Assembly: GCA_900547945.1 (NCBI GenBank) | Contig: URIT01000013.1 | Location: forward strand, 1 to 39,759 | From: an uncultured bacterium | GTDB taxonomy: Bacteria > Verrucomicrobiota > Kiritimatiellia > RFP12 > UBA1067 | Direction: 5' to 3' | DNA: 39,759 bases | Shown here: positions 5,394 to 13,405 of the stretch, piece by piece | Position numbering within the stretch: position 1 is the first letter of the stretch | Layout of the letters: the number at the start of each line of letters is the position of its first letter | Program-made: the position numbers and the translations under genes | Notes under the pieces: generated by a model | Told to the model about the DNA's origin: nothing | The model's input: the letters and a program-made list of their open reading frames with translations, nothing else | Database searches by the model: none

Positions 5394-8161
5394 TACGCCA
5401 TCTCCTTTTCCGCCGTAAAGGCATAAGCCGTGTATGATTTGTCGCCGCATTGCTTCGGCGTGCCCGTAAGGGCGAAACCACCGCCGGCCGTTGGCGGCGC
5501 CTCGTTGTTCGGCGCGTAGATTGTCGCCGTCACCGTCAGCTTGCCATGCACAATGTCGCTGGCGCACGGCATCATGTTTTCCGTCAGCACAACGGGTTCG
5601 CATCTGGCTGCAAGCGTGCAGCTTTGCAGATGCCCACCGCCGTTGACCGCCGACATGAGGTTGAGGGCACGGGCACGGGCACGCAGGTAAAGCGTAAGTC
5701 GGAAGGTGTTTATTGCGTTCGCGCCCTCGTTCGCCGTCGCGCTCACCCGCACTAGCGGGAACGCGCCAATGCGGGTGATAACCTGCACGCCAGTTATCAT
5801 GTACCCGCTTATGGTGCCGCTGCCCCTGTACGCCTTGCCGAGCGTAATGTCAATGTCGCCGTCGTGGCACAGCTGGTAAGTTACGGTCGGGTTGCGCCAT
5901 GTGCCGCCGAACTGGTTAACGCCCCTTTCGTATTTACCCGTGTGCGACACGCGCAAGCCGGGCACCACGTCTCCCGCGTCGCTGCTTATCGGCACAAGGC
6001 TGTTGCTGGCAAGGCTGAAATAATCGGTAACGCCGCCAAACTGCAAGCTCCAATTCGCCGTCGCCGTGGCGTTGCCTGGCACATCATAGACCGTGGTCGC
6101 GTCTATCTTCTGCGCGTCAAGCAGCCAGCCGAGGAAATAGGCGCGTGTGCGCACAGCCGTTGGCAGCGTGCCAATGGGCTGCCCGAATGTCACAGGCTTT
6201 GAGGCTGTGTCTCCGTTGCCGCCGTTATAGTTGAAATTAAGCGTGTAGGTGTTCGCCGTCCATTTCACGGCGCACCCTCCGTCGCTTTCCACGGCAGGGT
6301 CGGCAAGTATAAGCCCAGTTGCGTCAACCACAACATTGCTTTCGCTGCCGTCATAGCAGAACGCGAAGGAATAGCCGGGGCGCGTGGGCGGCACAATCTC
6401 CGTTATCGCGTCGGCGCACGCATCGTCGGCATACCATGCCGCACCGCCGTTGCGGTAGATTACAGACGTGCCGCCGCTGCCCCCGTTCGCGTCAACCGCA
6501 TACCGCCAGCTGCGCCGCACCCATTGCGCGTAAAGCGTTTCCGCAGCAACAGGTGCCCACCCAGCAGAGAATGTGCCGTCGGCTGCAATTCGCTGCGTGC
6601 CGCCCTCTGCTGCCGTGTAGAACCCTTGAAAGGCGAAGCACTCAAGGCGCGGGCAATCAATCTGCGTGACGGCTTGGGACATTTCCTCGCTGTCGTAGAA
6701 ATTGCCGTACAAGTCATCATAGTAGATTTCGCCCGGCGCACCCTCGCCGCCCACGCCGTCAAGCGTGATCGTAAAGACCTGCTGCCAAATGCAGTAAATG
6801 GTCGTGTTGGCCGACAACCCGGCAAGCCATGTCGCCGCATCGGCAGTTATCGCGCCCGTGCCGTCAATCACCTGCACGCCGTTTACATCGTTCGTCGTGT
6901 AGCATCCGACAAAGCGGTACCCTGCGCGGGTCGGGCGCGTGATTGCCGCCAGCGGTTCGCCCGTGCAGAACTCGTCGGCGTACAACGAAGTTTTCGCGTA
7001 GTCCGCGTATAGCGCAGTAATGCCGCCGCCGCCGTTAAGCTCAATGCCGATAGTCCACGAAACCTGCTGCCAATACGCGGCAACGGTTGCCGCAGCCGTA
7101 GGTGCGTAGCTGCTGCTGATCGTGCCGTCGGGCGCAATCACCTCCGTGCTGCCGCTGTAATAGCCGAGGAAGCGGTGGTTTTCGCGGGTCGGCAGCACGA
7201 TTGCAGTAACCTCGTTGTCAAGGCTGCTGGAATCGTACCACTTGCCGCCGCCGTACCACAGCGCAGCGGTGCCGCCCGTGCCGCTGCTGCGGTTCAAGGT
7301 GATTTTGACGGGCGAAGCCCATTGCGCGTAAAAGGTCTTGTTCGCGCTGGTGAGTTTTGCGCCGGAGAGGAAGCCGCCGTGCGCGTCAATCACCCGCGTT
7401 CCGCCGCTGCTGGCTGTGTAGTACCCCTTGAATATCTTGCCAGAATAGGTCGGCAGCGTAACGGCGGTGATAACATTCACCATGTACGCATCGTTGCACC
7501 ACTTTCCGTTTACGCTGTCGTAATATACCCTGTTCGCCTCGCCGCCCGTGCCGCCGTTGGCGTTTAGGTTCATGTAGTAGCAAGTGCGGAATTTCAGGTA
7601 TGATGCGACATTCCAATCACTCGTGCGGTCGCTTGTAGTCCACAGGCTTGGCGTTATGAACTTTCCGTCCGTGTCGATGTAGCGGCTTGTGATGTTGCCG
7701 CTGGTGTCCATCACATACGCGCCGTTGAATTTCCGCCCGGAGGATATGGGTACGCCTATGCCGTCGATTTCATGGGTTAGCTGCGAATCTGCGTAGAACC
7801 TTGTGCTGGCGGCAACGCTACGGTACCATTCCAAACGCGGGAATATGGGTGTGTTCGCCGTGCTCGTCCAATCAATCACGAAACGGCATGATATTTGCGT
7901 CCACCATGCGTAAAGCTTTATCGTGCCTGCGCCTGTCCATGTTGGCGTGTAGACAATCGCGCCGTGTCCGTCAACATACAGTTTCCCCGCGTTTCGGTAC
8001 CCGTCAAAGGCGTACTGAGACCGCGTGGGCACGGGCACATGCGAAATCTGACTTGTGCAGCCGCTGTCGCTGTACCACAGGCGGTTTCCCGTGTTGAAGT
8101 AGATCGTGCCTAAGGTGGTGTCTGTTGCTTGGTCGTAAAGTTCTACGGTTGTAACAGCCAT
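5393..8161 (-). CDS. InlB-type B-repeat structural protein
   Basis: 922 aa. About seven units of roughly 80 residues fill positions 1-690. Each has an aromatic strand (YYD..GKWY), the PTR-x-GY-x-F-x-GYY core and a closing LYAQW-type strand, the signature of Listeria-Bacteroides (InlB B) repeats in an extended form. The last ~230 residues are unique and beta-rich. Bacterial members are surface adhesins. Here the gene lies directly after the tape-measure candidate, where tail-tip or receptor-binding proteins are encoded. No signal peptide is present, as expected for a virion protein. Adhesion to host surface is inferred. Confidence 0.8.
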   Translation of the reverse strand: MAVTTVELYDQATDTTLGTIYFNTGNRLWYSDSGCTSQISHVPVPTRSQYAFDGYRNAGKLYVDGHGAIVYTPTWTGAGTIKLYAWWTQISCRFVIDWTSTANTPIFPRLEWYRSVAASTRFYADSQLTHEIDGIGVPISSGRKFNGAYVMDTSGNITSRYIDTDGKFITPSLWTTSDRTSDWNVASYLKFRTCYYMNLNANGGTGGEANRVYYDSVNGKWCNDAYMVNVITAVTLPTYSGKIFKGYYTASSGGTRVIDAHGGFLSGAKLTSANKTFYAQWASPVKITLNRSSGTGGTAALWYGGGKWYDSSSLDNEVTAIVLPTRENHRFLGYYSGSTEVIAPDGTISSSYAPTAAATVAAYWQQVSWTIGIELNGGGGITALYADYAKTSLYADEFCTGEPLAAITRPTRAGYRFVGCYTTNDVNGVQVIDGTGAITADAATWLAGLSANTTIYCIWQQVFTITLDGVGGEGAPGEIYYDDLYGNFYDSEEMSQAVTQIDCPRLECFAFQGFYTAAEGGTQRIAADGTFSAGWAPVAAETLYAQWVRRSWRYAVDANGGSGGTSVIYRNGGAAWYADDACADAITEIVPPTRPGYSFAFCYDGSESNVVVDATGLILADPAVESDGGCAVKWTANTYTLNFNYNGGNGDTASKPVTFGQPIGTLPTAVRTRAYFLGWLLDAQKIDATTVYDVPGNATATANWSLQFGGVTDYFSLASNSLVPISSDAGDVVPGLRVSHTGKYERGVNQFGGTWRNPTVTYQLCHDGDIDITLGKAYRGSGTISGYMITGVQVITRIGAFPLVRVSATANEGANAINTFRLTLYLRARARALNLMSAVNGGGHLQSCTLAARCEPVVLTENMMPCASDIVHGKLTVTATIYAPNNEAPPTAGGGFALTGTPKQCGDKSYTAYAFTAEKEMA

Positions 8162-8165
8162 TGCG

Positions 8166-9707
8166 TCACCCCTTTACAGATAGAAGTTCGTCCAGCTTGT
8201 CGGCAAGCTGCCGCGTGTTCTCCGCCGTCTCGATAACCGCCCTGTCGGCAGCCTCCTTTTCCTCCTTGGCAAGCGCGACCTGCCGCACGCTCTCGTCGGC
8301 GGCCGAAAGCTTGCCGAACTCGATCTCGCGCCAGTCGCGGTGCTTGAACTTAAGCCGTTCAAAGTCCTTTTCCCATTGTGCTTCCGCCAACGCCTGTGCC
8401 TTCTGCTCGTCAATCACCGCTTGCATGCTGCTTTGGTTGCGGTACCAGCCCCAAACCTGTGCAAGACCTCCAGCGGCTGCGGACTGCCGTGATTTCGCGT
8501 CGCTCTCCATGCGCTGCCGCTCTGAAAGCTCCGTGCGCAGGTCTGCAATGCGCTGCGCCGCAAGCTGCTGCTCCATACGCGCCCGCTCCTCCCGCTCTGC
8601 CTCCACAATCCTGCGTGCCTGTTCCTGCTGCCGCTGCCATTCAGCCTCGGCGGCTTCCGCCTCCTTGCGCTCCACCTCCGCGACATAATCGTCGTATGCC
8701 TTTTTGCGCTCGTCAACCTCAAGCCGTGCGCGTTCCTCGATGTTGGCGCGTTCCTGTGCCTCTGCGGTGCGGCTTGCCGACATGGCTTGGATGTCGGCAC
8801 GCCGAACGCGCACATCGCGGTCGGCTGCGTCAAGCTGCTTTTGCAGCTGCTCTTTCTGCTTCTTTACCCGCTCCTCCTCCTTGAAGCTGCCCTCCCAGCC
8901 CAAGTCTTCAACAGATTTCCGGCTTTCAACGTAGGCTTGCTTCTTGTCAAGCTCCGCCATCTGCTGCTTTAACGCCCTTCGTTTGGAGACAGCCTCCGCA
9001 AGCTGCTGCTCCGCGCTTGCCTGTTTCTGCGCCGATTCCTCCGCCCTGCGGTCAAACTCCGCAAGCTGCTGCTTCTGCTGCGCCTCCGCAATCAGCACAT
9101 CGTGGTACTTGCCGATTGCCGTCGCCTCCTCCGGCGTTGACGCACCAGCCATTGCGTCAAATTTATCGCGCTGCATCCCCAGCATCTGCGCATCGTCCTG
9201 CGCAGACTGCACGCGCTCACGCGCCGCTTGCATCTTCAAATATGCCTGCGTCAAGTCCTCAATGCTCTGCCGGGCACGGTCTGCGCCCTGCACCTCCTTT
9301 TCCCAGCCAGCCGACCATTTCTCAAACGCCTCCTCCCACTTCTGCACGGCCTCATCCGCTTGCCGCTTAAGCTCACGGTTGTGCTTTTTAAGCTCCTCTA
9401 TCGGGTCTTTCAAGCCGAACAACGGCGTGACAACCTTTTCGTTAAGCCACGTACCTATATCCCACCCCAATTTGAACGCGCCGATGACGGACATTGCCTT
9501 TGCGGCGAAGCCCGACAGGCAATCCTGTATTTTGCCGAGCGCACCTTCCATCTTGCCAAGCCGCTTCACCGTCTGGTCGGTGCTGCGCTGCATTTCGGAG
9601 TTCATGCGCTTCACATCCGTGGCAAGCTTGCCTATCTGCGCTTCGCTTGCCTTGATGCCTTCGTCCTTGAGATAGGTCGCAAGATGTATCTTGATTTCAC
9701 TTGCCAT
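8166..9707 (-). CDS. coiled-coil tape-measure-like protein
   Basis: 513 aa. A moderately hydrophobic segment at about residues 85-115 (GFAAKAMSVIGAFKLGWDIG) is followed by nearly 350 residues of charged Gln/Glu/Ala/Arg-rich heptads, ending in helical LADKLDELLSVKG. This layout and its place after the tail-chaperone candidate fit a tape-measure protein. At 0.15 nm per residue it would give a tail near 77 nm, short for the class. The start overlaps the previous gene by 11 bases. A structural coiled-coil protein of another kind cannot be excluded. Confidence 0.65.
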   Translation of the reverse strand: MASEIKIHLATYLKDEGIKASEAQIGKLATDVKRMNSEMQRSTDQTVKRLGKMEGALGKIQDCLSGFAAKAMSVIGAFKLGWDIGTWLNEKVVTPLFGLKDPIEELKKHNRELKRQADEAVQKWEEAFEKWSAGWEKEVQGADRARQSIEDLTQAYLKMQAARERVQSAQDDAQMLGMQRDKFDAMAGASTPEEATAIGKYHDVLIAEAQQKQQLAEFDRRAEESAQKQASAEQQLAEAVSKRRALKQQMAELDKKQAYVESRKSVEDLGWEGSFKEEERVKKQKEQLQKQLDAADRDVRVRRADIQAMSASRTAEAQERANIEERARLEVDERKKAYDDYVAEVERKEAEAAEAEWQRQQEQARRIVEAEREERARMEQQLAAQRIADLRTELSERQRMESDAKSRQSAAAGGLAQVWGWYRNQSSMQAVIDEQKAQALAEAQWEKDFERLKFKHRDWREIEFGKLSAADESVRQVALAKEEKEAADRAVIETAENTRQLADKLDELLSVKG

Positions 9708-10413
9708 TGTCGCGCTCCCTCGTCAGCCGTTCCCGTATCTCATGCAGCGTGGCGGTATAGTCAACCTGCGCTTTCGCCATGTCACGCGACACCTTCGCGC
9801 CCGCCTCCACCTGCGCCGCGACCACCATCGCGTTAAGGCGCGAAGGCGTGCAAGCCAGCAGGTCAAAGTATGCCATGCCCGATGATGCGGCGGCAGCGGC
9901 AAGCACCCGCTCAAGCTTCTGCAAGTTGTCCGCAGCCGCCGTCGTGTTCTTCCGCCGCAGGTACTCTTTACGTTGCTGCGTCAAGGCTGGCTGCGCATCG
10001 TCCAGCCCCCATGCCGCGTACCTGCACGCCCGTTCCATTTCGCGCACCGTGCATGGCAGCTTGCGCAGCCACGCCTTTACGGCCTTGCCGATCGCGTGCG
10101 GTTCAATCAGCTTTTCAAACACGGCAGGGTCGCGCCCGTGCGCAAGGGCGAAGTAGAAAAAGCTCTGCTGCGTCTCCTCGTCGCACGGCACCCGCCTTGC
10201 GTAGTCCTGCAACCACATCAACGCAGCAGCGGTCGGCTCGTAGAAGGGCACATCGCCAGCCCAGCCAATGCGCGGGTGGTTGGCCGGGGTAGTCTCCACC
10301 CCGTCCTCAAGCCGCACCGCAAGCTGGTTAAGGCGTTCAAAATCATCCAGCGTGGGGCGCAGCCCCTCCGCCAGCATGTCTTCATAGTCTTCCCTCGCAA
10401 GCTCCGCAACCAT
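9697..10413 (-). CDS. tail assembly chaperone candidate
   Basis: 238 aa, helical, without recognised catalytic motif. It begins with an acidic helix (LAREDYEDMLAEGLRPTLDD) and has aromatic-rich central helices (WLQDYARRVP, FFYFALAHGRDPAVFEKL). Proteins between major tail protein and tape measure in siphoviruses are usually assembly chaperones, often made in two lengths by frameshifting. I see no clear slippery heptamer near its end, so a single product is assumed. The role is inferred from gene order. Confidence 0.5.
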   Translation of the reverse strand: MVAELAREDYEDMLAEGLRPTLDDFERLNQLAVRLEDGVETTPANHPRIGWAGDVPFYEPTAAALMWLQDYARRVPCDEETQQSFFYFALAHGRDPAVFEKLIEPHAIGKAVKAWLRKLPCTVREMERACRYAAWGLDDAQPALTQQRKEYLRRKNTTAAADNLQKLERVLAAAAASSGMAYFDLLACTPSRLNAMVVAAQVEAGAKVSRDMAKAQVDYTATLHEIRERLTRERDNGK

Positions 10414-10427
10414 TGCCGCCCACCCTG

Positions 10428-11117
10428 TTAAGCCGCCTCCTCGCCCGCAAGCGAATCGGTGACGCTGTATGTAGTCGTGGTGTAGTCGTTCTCCGGGCTG
10501 TCCTTGCTGACGGGTGCGGAAACGACCCTGGTGTTGCCCGTGACGGAAGGGGCGGAAACTGTGGTGCCGTCGCCCGTTGTGTGCGTGTACGCCGCAACCA
10601 CCCTGCCGTTGCTCACGTCAAAGTTGGCTATTGCGCCCTTGGGGTCTGCGAGCGTGATGTCGCAGCTAAAGGTGAATGTCGCCTCCGTAAGCGTGGTCGG
10701 CGGGGTCTGACCAAGCCAGCCCAGAATGTCCTGCGCCTTGTGGCGTGCCGAAAGGGCGATTGCGCCGCAGCCGTAGGTGCGCTTCGTTGTCGCGCCGTCG
10801 CTCACCTGCACGCCGCTGACGGTTGCCGCAGGTGCCGTGCCGCGCACGGTGCGCACCGTGATGCTGTTTATGGCGACCTTCTTGTTGCCGATCGTCACGA
10901 CGGTGCCAAGGTCTGGAATTCTGTCCGTGTCCTTTTCAAGCACATACTCGGCGGACGGCGCAATGCGGTCGGCGTAGCTGTCGCGGTGCGTAATGTCACC
11001 GAGGCTGTCCGGGCATTCCGCCGTGCTGCCGCTCCTGTTCTCGTTCGAACTGCGGACGCCCCAATCGTTACCCATGCTGAAAATGTCGGTCGCCGCGTTG
11101 AATCCTGCATTGCTCAT
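10428..11117 (-). CDS. major tail (tube) protein candidate
   Basis: 229 aa, beta-rich with abundant Thr, Val and Ser and repeated short strands (ITVRTVRGTAPAATVSGVQV, ATFTFSCDITLADPKGAI), the look of a tail tube subunit. It directly follows a tail-terminator-size gene and precedes the chaperone and tape-measure candidates, the usual order in siphovirus late operons. The start lies one base from the stop of the preceding gene. The assignment is by composition and gene order rather than a specific motif. Confidence 0.6.
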   Translation of the reverse strand: MSNAGFNAATDIFSMGNDWGVRSSNENRSGSTAECPDSLGDITHRDSYADRIAPSAEYVLEKDTDRIPDLGTVVTIGNKKVAINSITVRTVRGTAPAATVSGVQVSDGATTKRTYGCGAIALSARHKAQDILGWLGQTPPTTLTEATFTFSCDITLADPKGAIANFDVSNGRVVAAYTHTTGDGTTVSAPSVTGNTRVVSAPVSKDSPENDYTTTTYSVTDSLAGEEAA

Positions 11118-11573
11118 TTAGGTTCCCTCCTGTTGTTTGATGCGACCCGAAAGGGTCATGTTCCAAGCCGCGAACCATTCGCCGCCTGCCGTGTCAAAGT
11201 CTTTATCGTCGCCCGTGCGCTGCAAGCCGTCCACAAATACCTCGTCCGTGTCCAGCTCCGCGCACGCCTCGCCCACCATTACATGCTGCAACCACAGCGC
11301 GATTGCTTCGTGCGCGTCGTAGAACACTCCGCCGTTCGCGCTTTCCGCCTGTTCCACATTCAAGCGGATTTCCACCGACAGGGTAAACATTCCGCTTGCC
11401 TCCGTGACCTGCGCGAAGTTGTAGACGCGCACCTGCACGGATGAAAGGTCCTGCTCCTTCATCGCGCCAGCGTCAGCCACCTCCATAAGCCCGACGCAGG
11501 GCAGAGGCAGCCCAAGCCCCCGCAGCGTTGCGAGGACCTTAGCCTCCAATGACGTGCTTACGCTCAATGCCAT
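11118..11573 (-). CDS. tail terminator / neck protein candidate
   Basis: 151 aa. Mixed alpha/beta with GLPLPCVGLMEVADAGAM near the N-terminus and a beta hairpin region (SGMFTLSVEIRLNVEQ) before a C-terminal WFAAWNMTLSGRI strand, similar in size and pattern to gpU-type tail terminators and minor capsid proteins. The ATG at 11573 with GGAGG was preferred over an upstream in-frame ATG at 11603, because a TTGAC element with the previous stop lies between them. Confidence 0.55.
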   Translation of the reverse strand: MALSVSTSLEAKVLATLRGLGLPLPCVGLMEVADAGAMKEQDLSSVQVRVYNFAQVTEASGMFTLSVEIRLNVEQAESANGGVFYDAHEAIALWLQHVMVGEACAELDTDEVFVDGLQRTGDDKDFDTAGGEWFAAWNMTLSGRIKQQEGT

Positions 11574-11588
11574 AATGCCTCCTGCATG

Positions 11589-11603
11589 TTGACCGCCCGT
11601 CAA
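11589..11603 (-). repeat. stop-codon hairpin element, copy 3
   Basis: TTGACGGGCGGTCAA on the minus strand, a perfect TTGAC-N5-GTCAA inverted repeat. Its TGA ends the HK97-gp10-like gene, and the next start follows 16 bases later. Confidence 0.55.
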
Positions 11604-12343
11604 TTGCCGAACTTGCGGCTGCGCACGCCGCTTTCGACCTTGCCGCGTATTTTATTGGTCGCCTTTTGGACGGACATTGCCAACGCGCCCGGCTGCAACG
11701 CCTTGCGGATGTATTCCAGCTTGTTTACAAGCGTTATCTCGCACTTGATCGGGGCTTGCAGGTCAATGGTGCCGTCCGGCAGCGGCTCCCGCTTCTCCGT
11801 TATGCCCCCTTCAACCATGCGCCTCGTCAGCACCGCCTTTGGGTTCTCGTCCTGCGTCGCCGTCTTGAAGAGGCTGCGCATGAACCAGCCCCAAGACTTC
11901 TTGGCAAGCCCCCACATGCGCACCGCGCCGAACCGCTGCCGGGCTTCCCGCAGCATTGCAGGTGTCGCCTCGCTCCAGCTCTCGCTTATCCCGTTCCGCG
12001 TCTTGCGGCTGCGGTACTTTGTCCGCACCTCCTGCCAATGCACATGCTGGCTGCGCTTGCCCTTGAACCAGCGCGTGACAACCACGCGCCTGTAGACCTT
12101 GCCGTCCTTCTTCCCCGTGTAGTATTTCGGCGTTTCCTCTCCCCAGCGCACATCATCACGCGGAACCACCTTGGGTGCCTTGCGGGTACGCGCACGCAAG
12201 CTGCTGCACAGGTCAATCGTCGCGCTGCGCAACGCGCCCCGCATGTCGCGCTGCGTCTTGCGCTGGTAGTCCGCAATGGCTTTCATGAAGTCGGCGATGC
12301 TCTGCGCATCCACCTCGCACTCGAATGCTATCGCGGCCGGCAT
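11600..12343 (-). CDS. HK97 gp10-like head-tail joining protein
   Basis: 247 aa. N-terminal helix (SIADFMKAIADYQRKTQRDM) then LRSATIDLCSSLRARTRKAP and basic strands, matching the HK97 gp10 head-tail connector pattern of an N-terminal helix followed by ...L..A...v...ak..aP. It is longer than the usual 110-150 aa, with an added basic C-terminal region. The ATG at 12343 has a strong GGAGGTGA site, so the longer frame to 12493 was rejected. Position between the head genes and the tail tube fits a neck protein. Confidence 0.65.
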   Translation of the reverse strand: MPAAIAFECEVDAQSIADFMKAIADYQRKTQRDMRGALRSATIDLCSSLRARTRKAPKVVPRDDVRWGEETPKYYTGKKDGKVYRRVVVTRWFKGKRSQHVHWQEVRTKYRSRKTRNGISESWSEATPAMLREARQRFGAVRMWGLAKKSWGWFMRSLFKTATQDENPKAVLTRRMVEGGITEKREPLPDGTIDLQAPIKCEITLVNKLEYIRKALQPGALAMSVQKATNKIRGKVESGVRSRKFGN

Positions 12344-12347
12344 CGCG

Positions 12348-12938
12348 TCACCTCCCGGCCCTTGCTTCGAGGATGAAGAACCCGTCGCGCTTCGCCACCG
12401 ACGCCACGCGCAGGCTCGTTCCGTCCAGCTCCATGCGGTCGCCCACCTGCGGCTCGGTCGGCTCGTACCATCCCTCCTCGGGGACGGCCACATGCCACTG
12501 GCGGCGAGGCGTGGGCGCGAACGCCTCGCCGTTCGGCTCTATCACCTCGCCCTCGACGGCCAGCACGTCCACGGGCTGCGCGATCTTCGTGCCGGGACGC
12601 CTGTAGGACGCTCGGCACTTCTCCAGCTCTGCGGACATCCACACGGACAGGGTGGCCGCCGCAGGATCCGTCCTCGCGCTCGTCACGATGCGCCACTTCC
12701 CGGACAGCGAGACGAGCCGTCCCTTCTCCAGCTCCGGGAAGTCGGACGCGAGGGCGAGGACGCGCACGTCTTCGTTTACGTCCGCCCCCGCCATCGCGTC
12801 CTCTCCCCTCGAAAGCGAGCCGACGCGCGTCACCTCGGCGGACCTCCCCGCATGGCGCAGGGTCTCGGAGCAGTCTGGCATCAGACGGCTCCTCAGCCCC
12901 GCGACTGCGGCGGGAAGGTACTCGCTCGGCTTGCGCAT
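12348..12938 (-). CDS. head-tail connector candidate
   Basis: 196 aa. A helical N-terminus (KPSEYLPAAVAGLRSRLMPD) is followed by a beta-rich body (LVSLSGKWRIVTSARTD, VGDRMELDGTSLRVASVAKR). Gene order after capsid and decoration protein suggests a neck or stopper protein. The ATG at 12938 with AAGGGG was chosen; the longer frame to 13073 runs into the decoration gene. No exact family recognised. Confidence 0.55.
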   Translation of the reverse strand: MRKPSEYLPAAVAGLRSRLMPDCSETLRHAGRSAEVTRVGSLSRGEDAMAGADVNEDVRVLALASDFPELEKGRLVSLSGKWRIVTSARTDPAAATLSVWMSAELEKCRASYRRPGTKIAQPVDVLAVEGEVIEPNGEAFAPTPRRQWHVAVPEEGWYEPTEPQVGDRMELDGTSLRVASVAKRDGFFILEARAGR

Positions 12939-12960
12939 CGGCCCGTTTCCCCTTGCGCGC

Positions 12961-13311
12961 TTAGGCGCAGACGACCTCGAACGACAGGTCGGTCGAGCCG
13001 ATGGCGGCGCGCGCGTAGCCGAGGAGCGTGTTGTCCGTCGAGGTCTTGGTGACAAGACCCGTGGCCGCGACAACGTAGATCGCGGTGCCCGCGTCGGTCG
13101 AGCCGATCGCCTCGTTGGTCGTCACCTCGATCACCTCGCCGCGGTGAAGCACCTTGAGCGTTCCGGTCGATCCGTTCGCGATGGGGTACATCGCCATGCA
13201 GACGCAGCCGTCGACGACGACAAGCTGGCCCTGCTTGATGTTCGCGGCCGCCGTGTAGTCGAGCGTGTCGCCGGTCTTGCGGAACTTTGCCGCAGTGGTA
13301 GAGATAGCCAT
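12961..13311 (-). CDS. capsid decoration (cement) protein, DUF2190-like
   Basis: 116 aa. The pattern KTGDTLDYTAAANIKQGQLV, then VVDGCVCMAMYPIANGSTG, a glycine-anchored beta barrel and closing YARAAIGSTDLSFEVVCA, matches DUF2190 capsid-stabilising proteins. These trimerise on the outside of HK97-type shells. It lies directly after the major capsid gene. A CCGAAAGG box close to the early-gene ribosome motif precedes the start. Confidence 0.75.
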   Translation of the reverse strand: MAISTTAAKFRKTGDTLDYTAAANIKQGQLVVVDGCVCMAMYPIANGSTGTLKVLHRGEVIEVTTNEAIGSTDAGTAIYVVAATGLVTKTSTDNTLLGYARAAIGSTDLSFEVVCA

Positions 13312-13405
13312 TTTCTGTTTTCCTTTCGGTTGGATGTTTCAGAGATCGGCAGCGGCGGAACCTTCACGGGGGTCGTGTGGCGGCTCCGCCGCGCCGCGAT
13401 TGCCA

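Noticed and set aside
5043..8161. diversity-generating retroelement target
   Set aside because: No reverse transcriptase, template repeat or adenine-biased variable region was seen.
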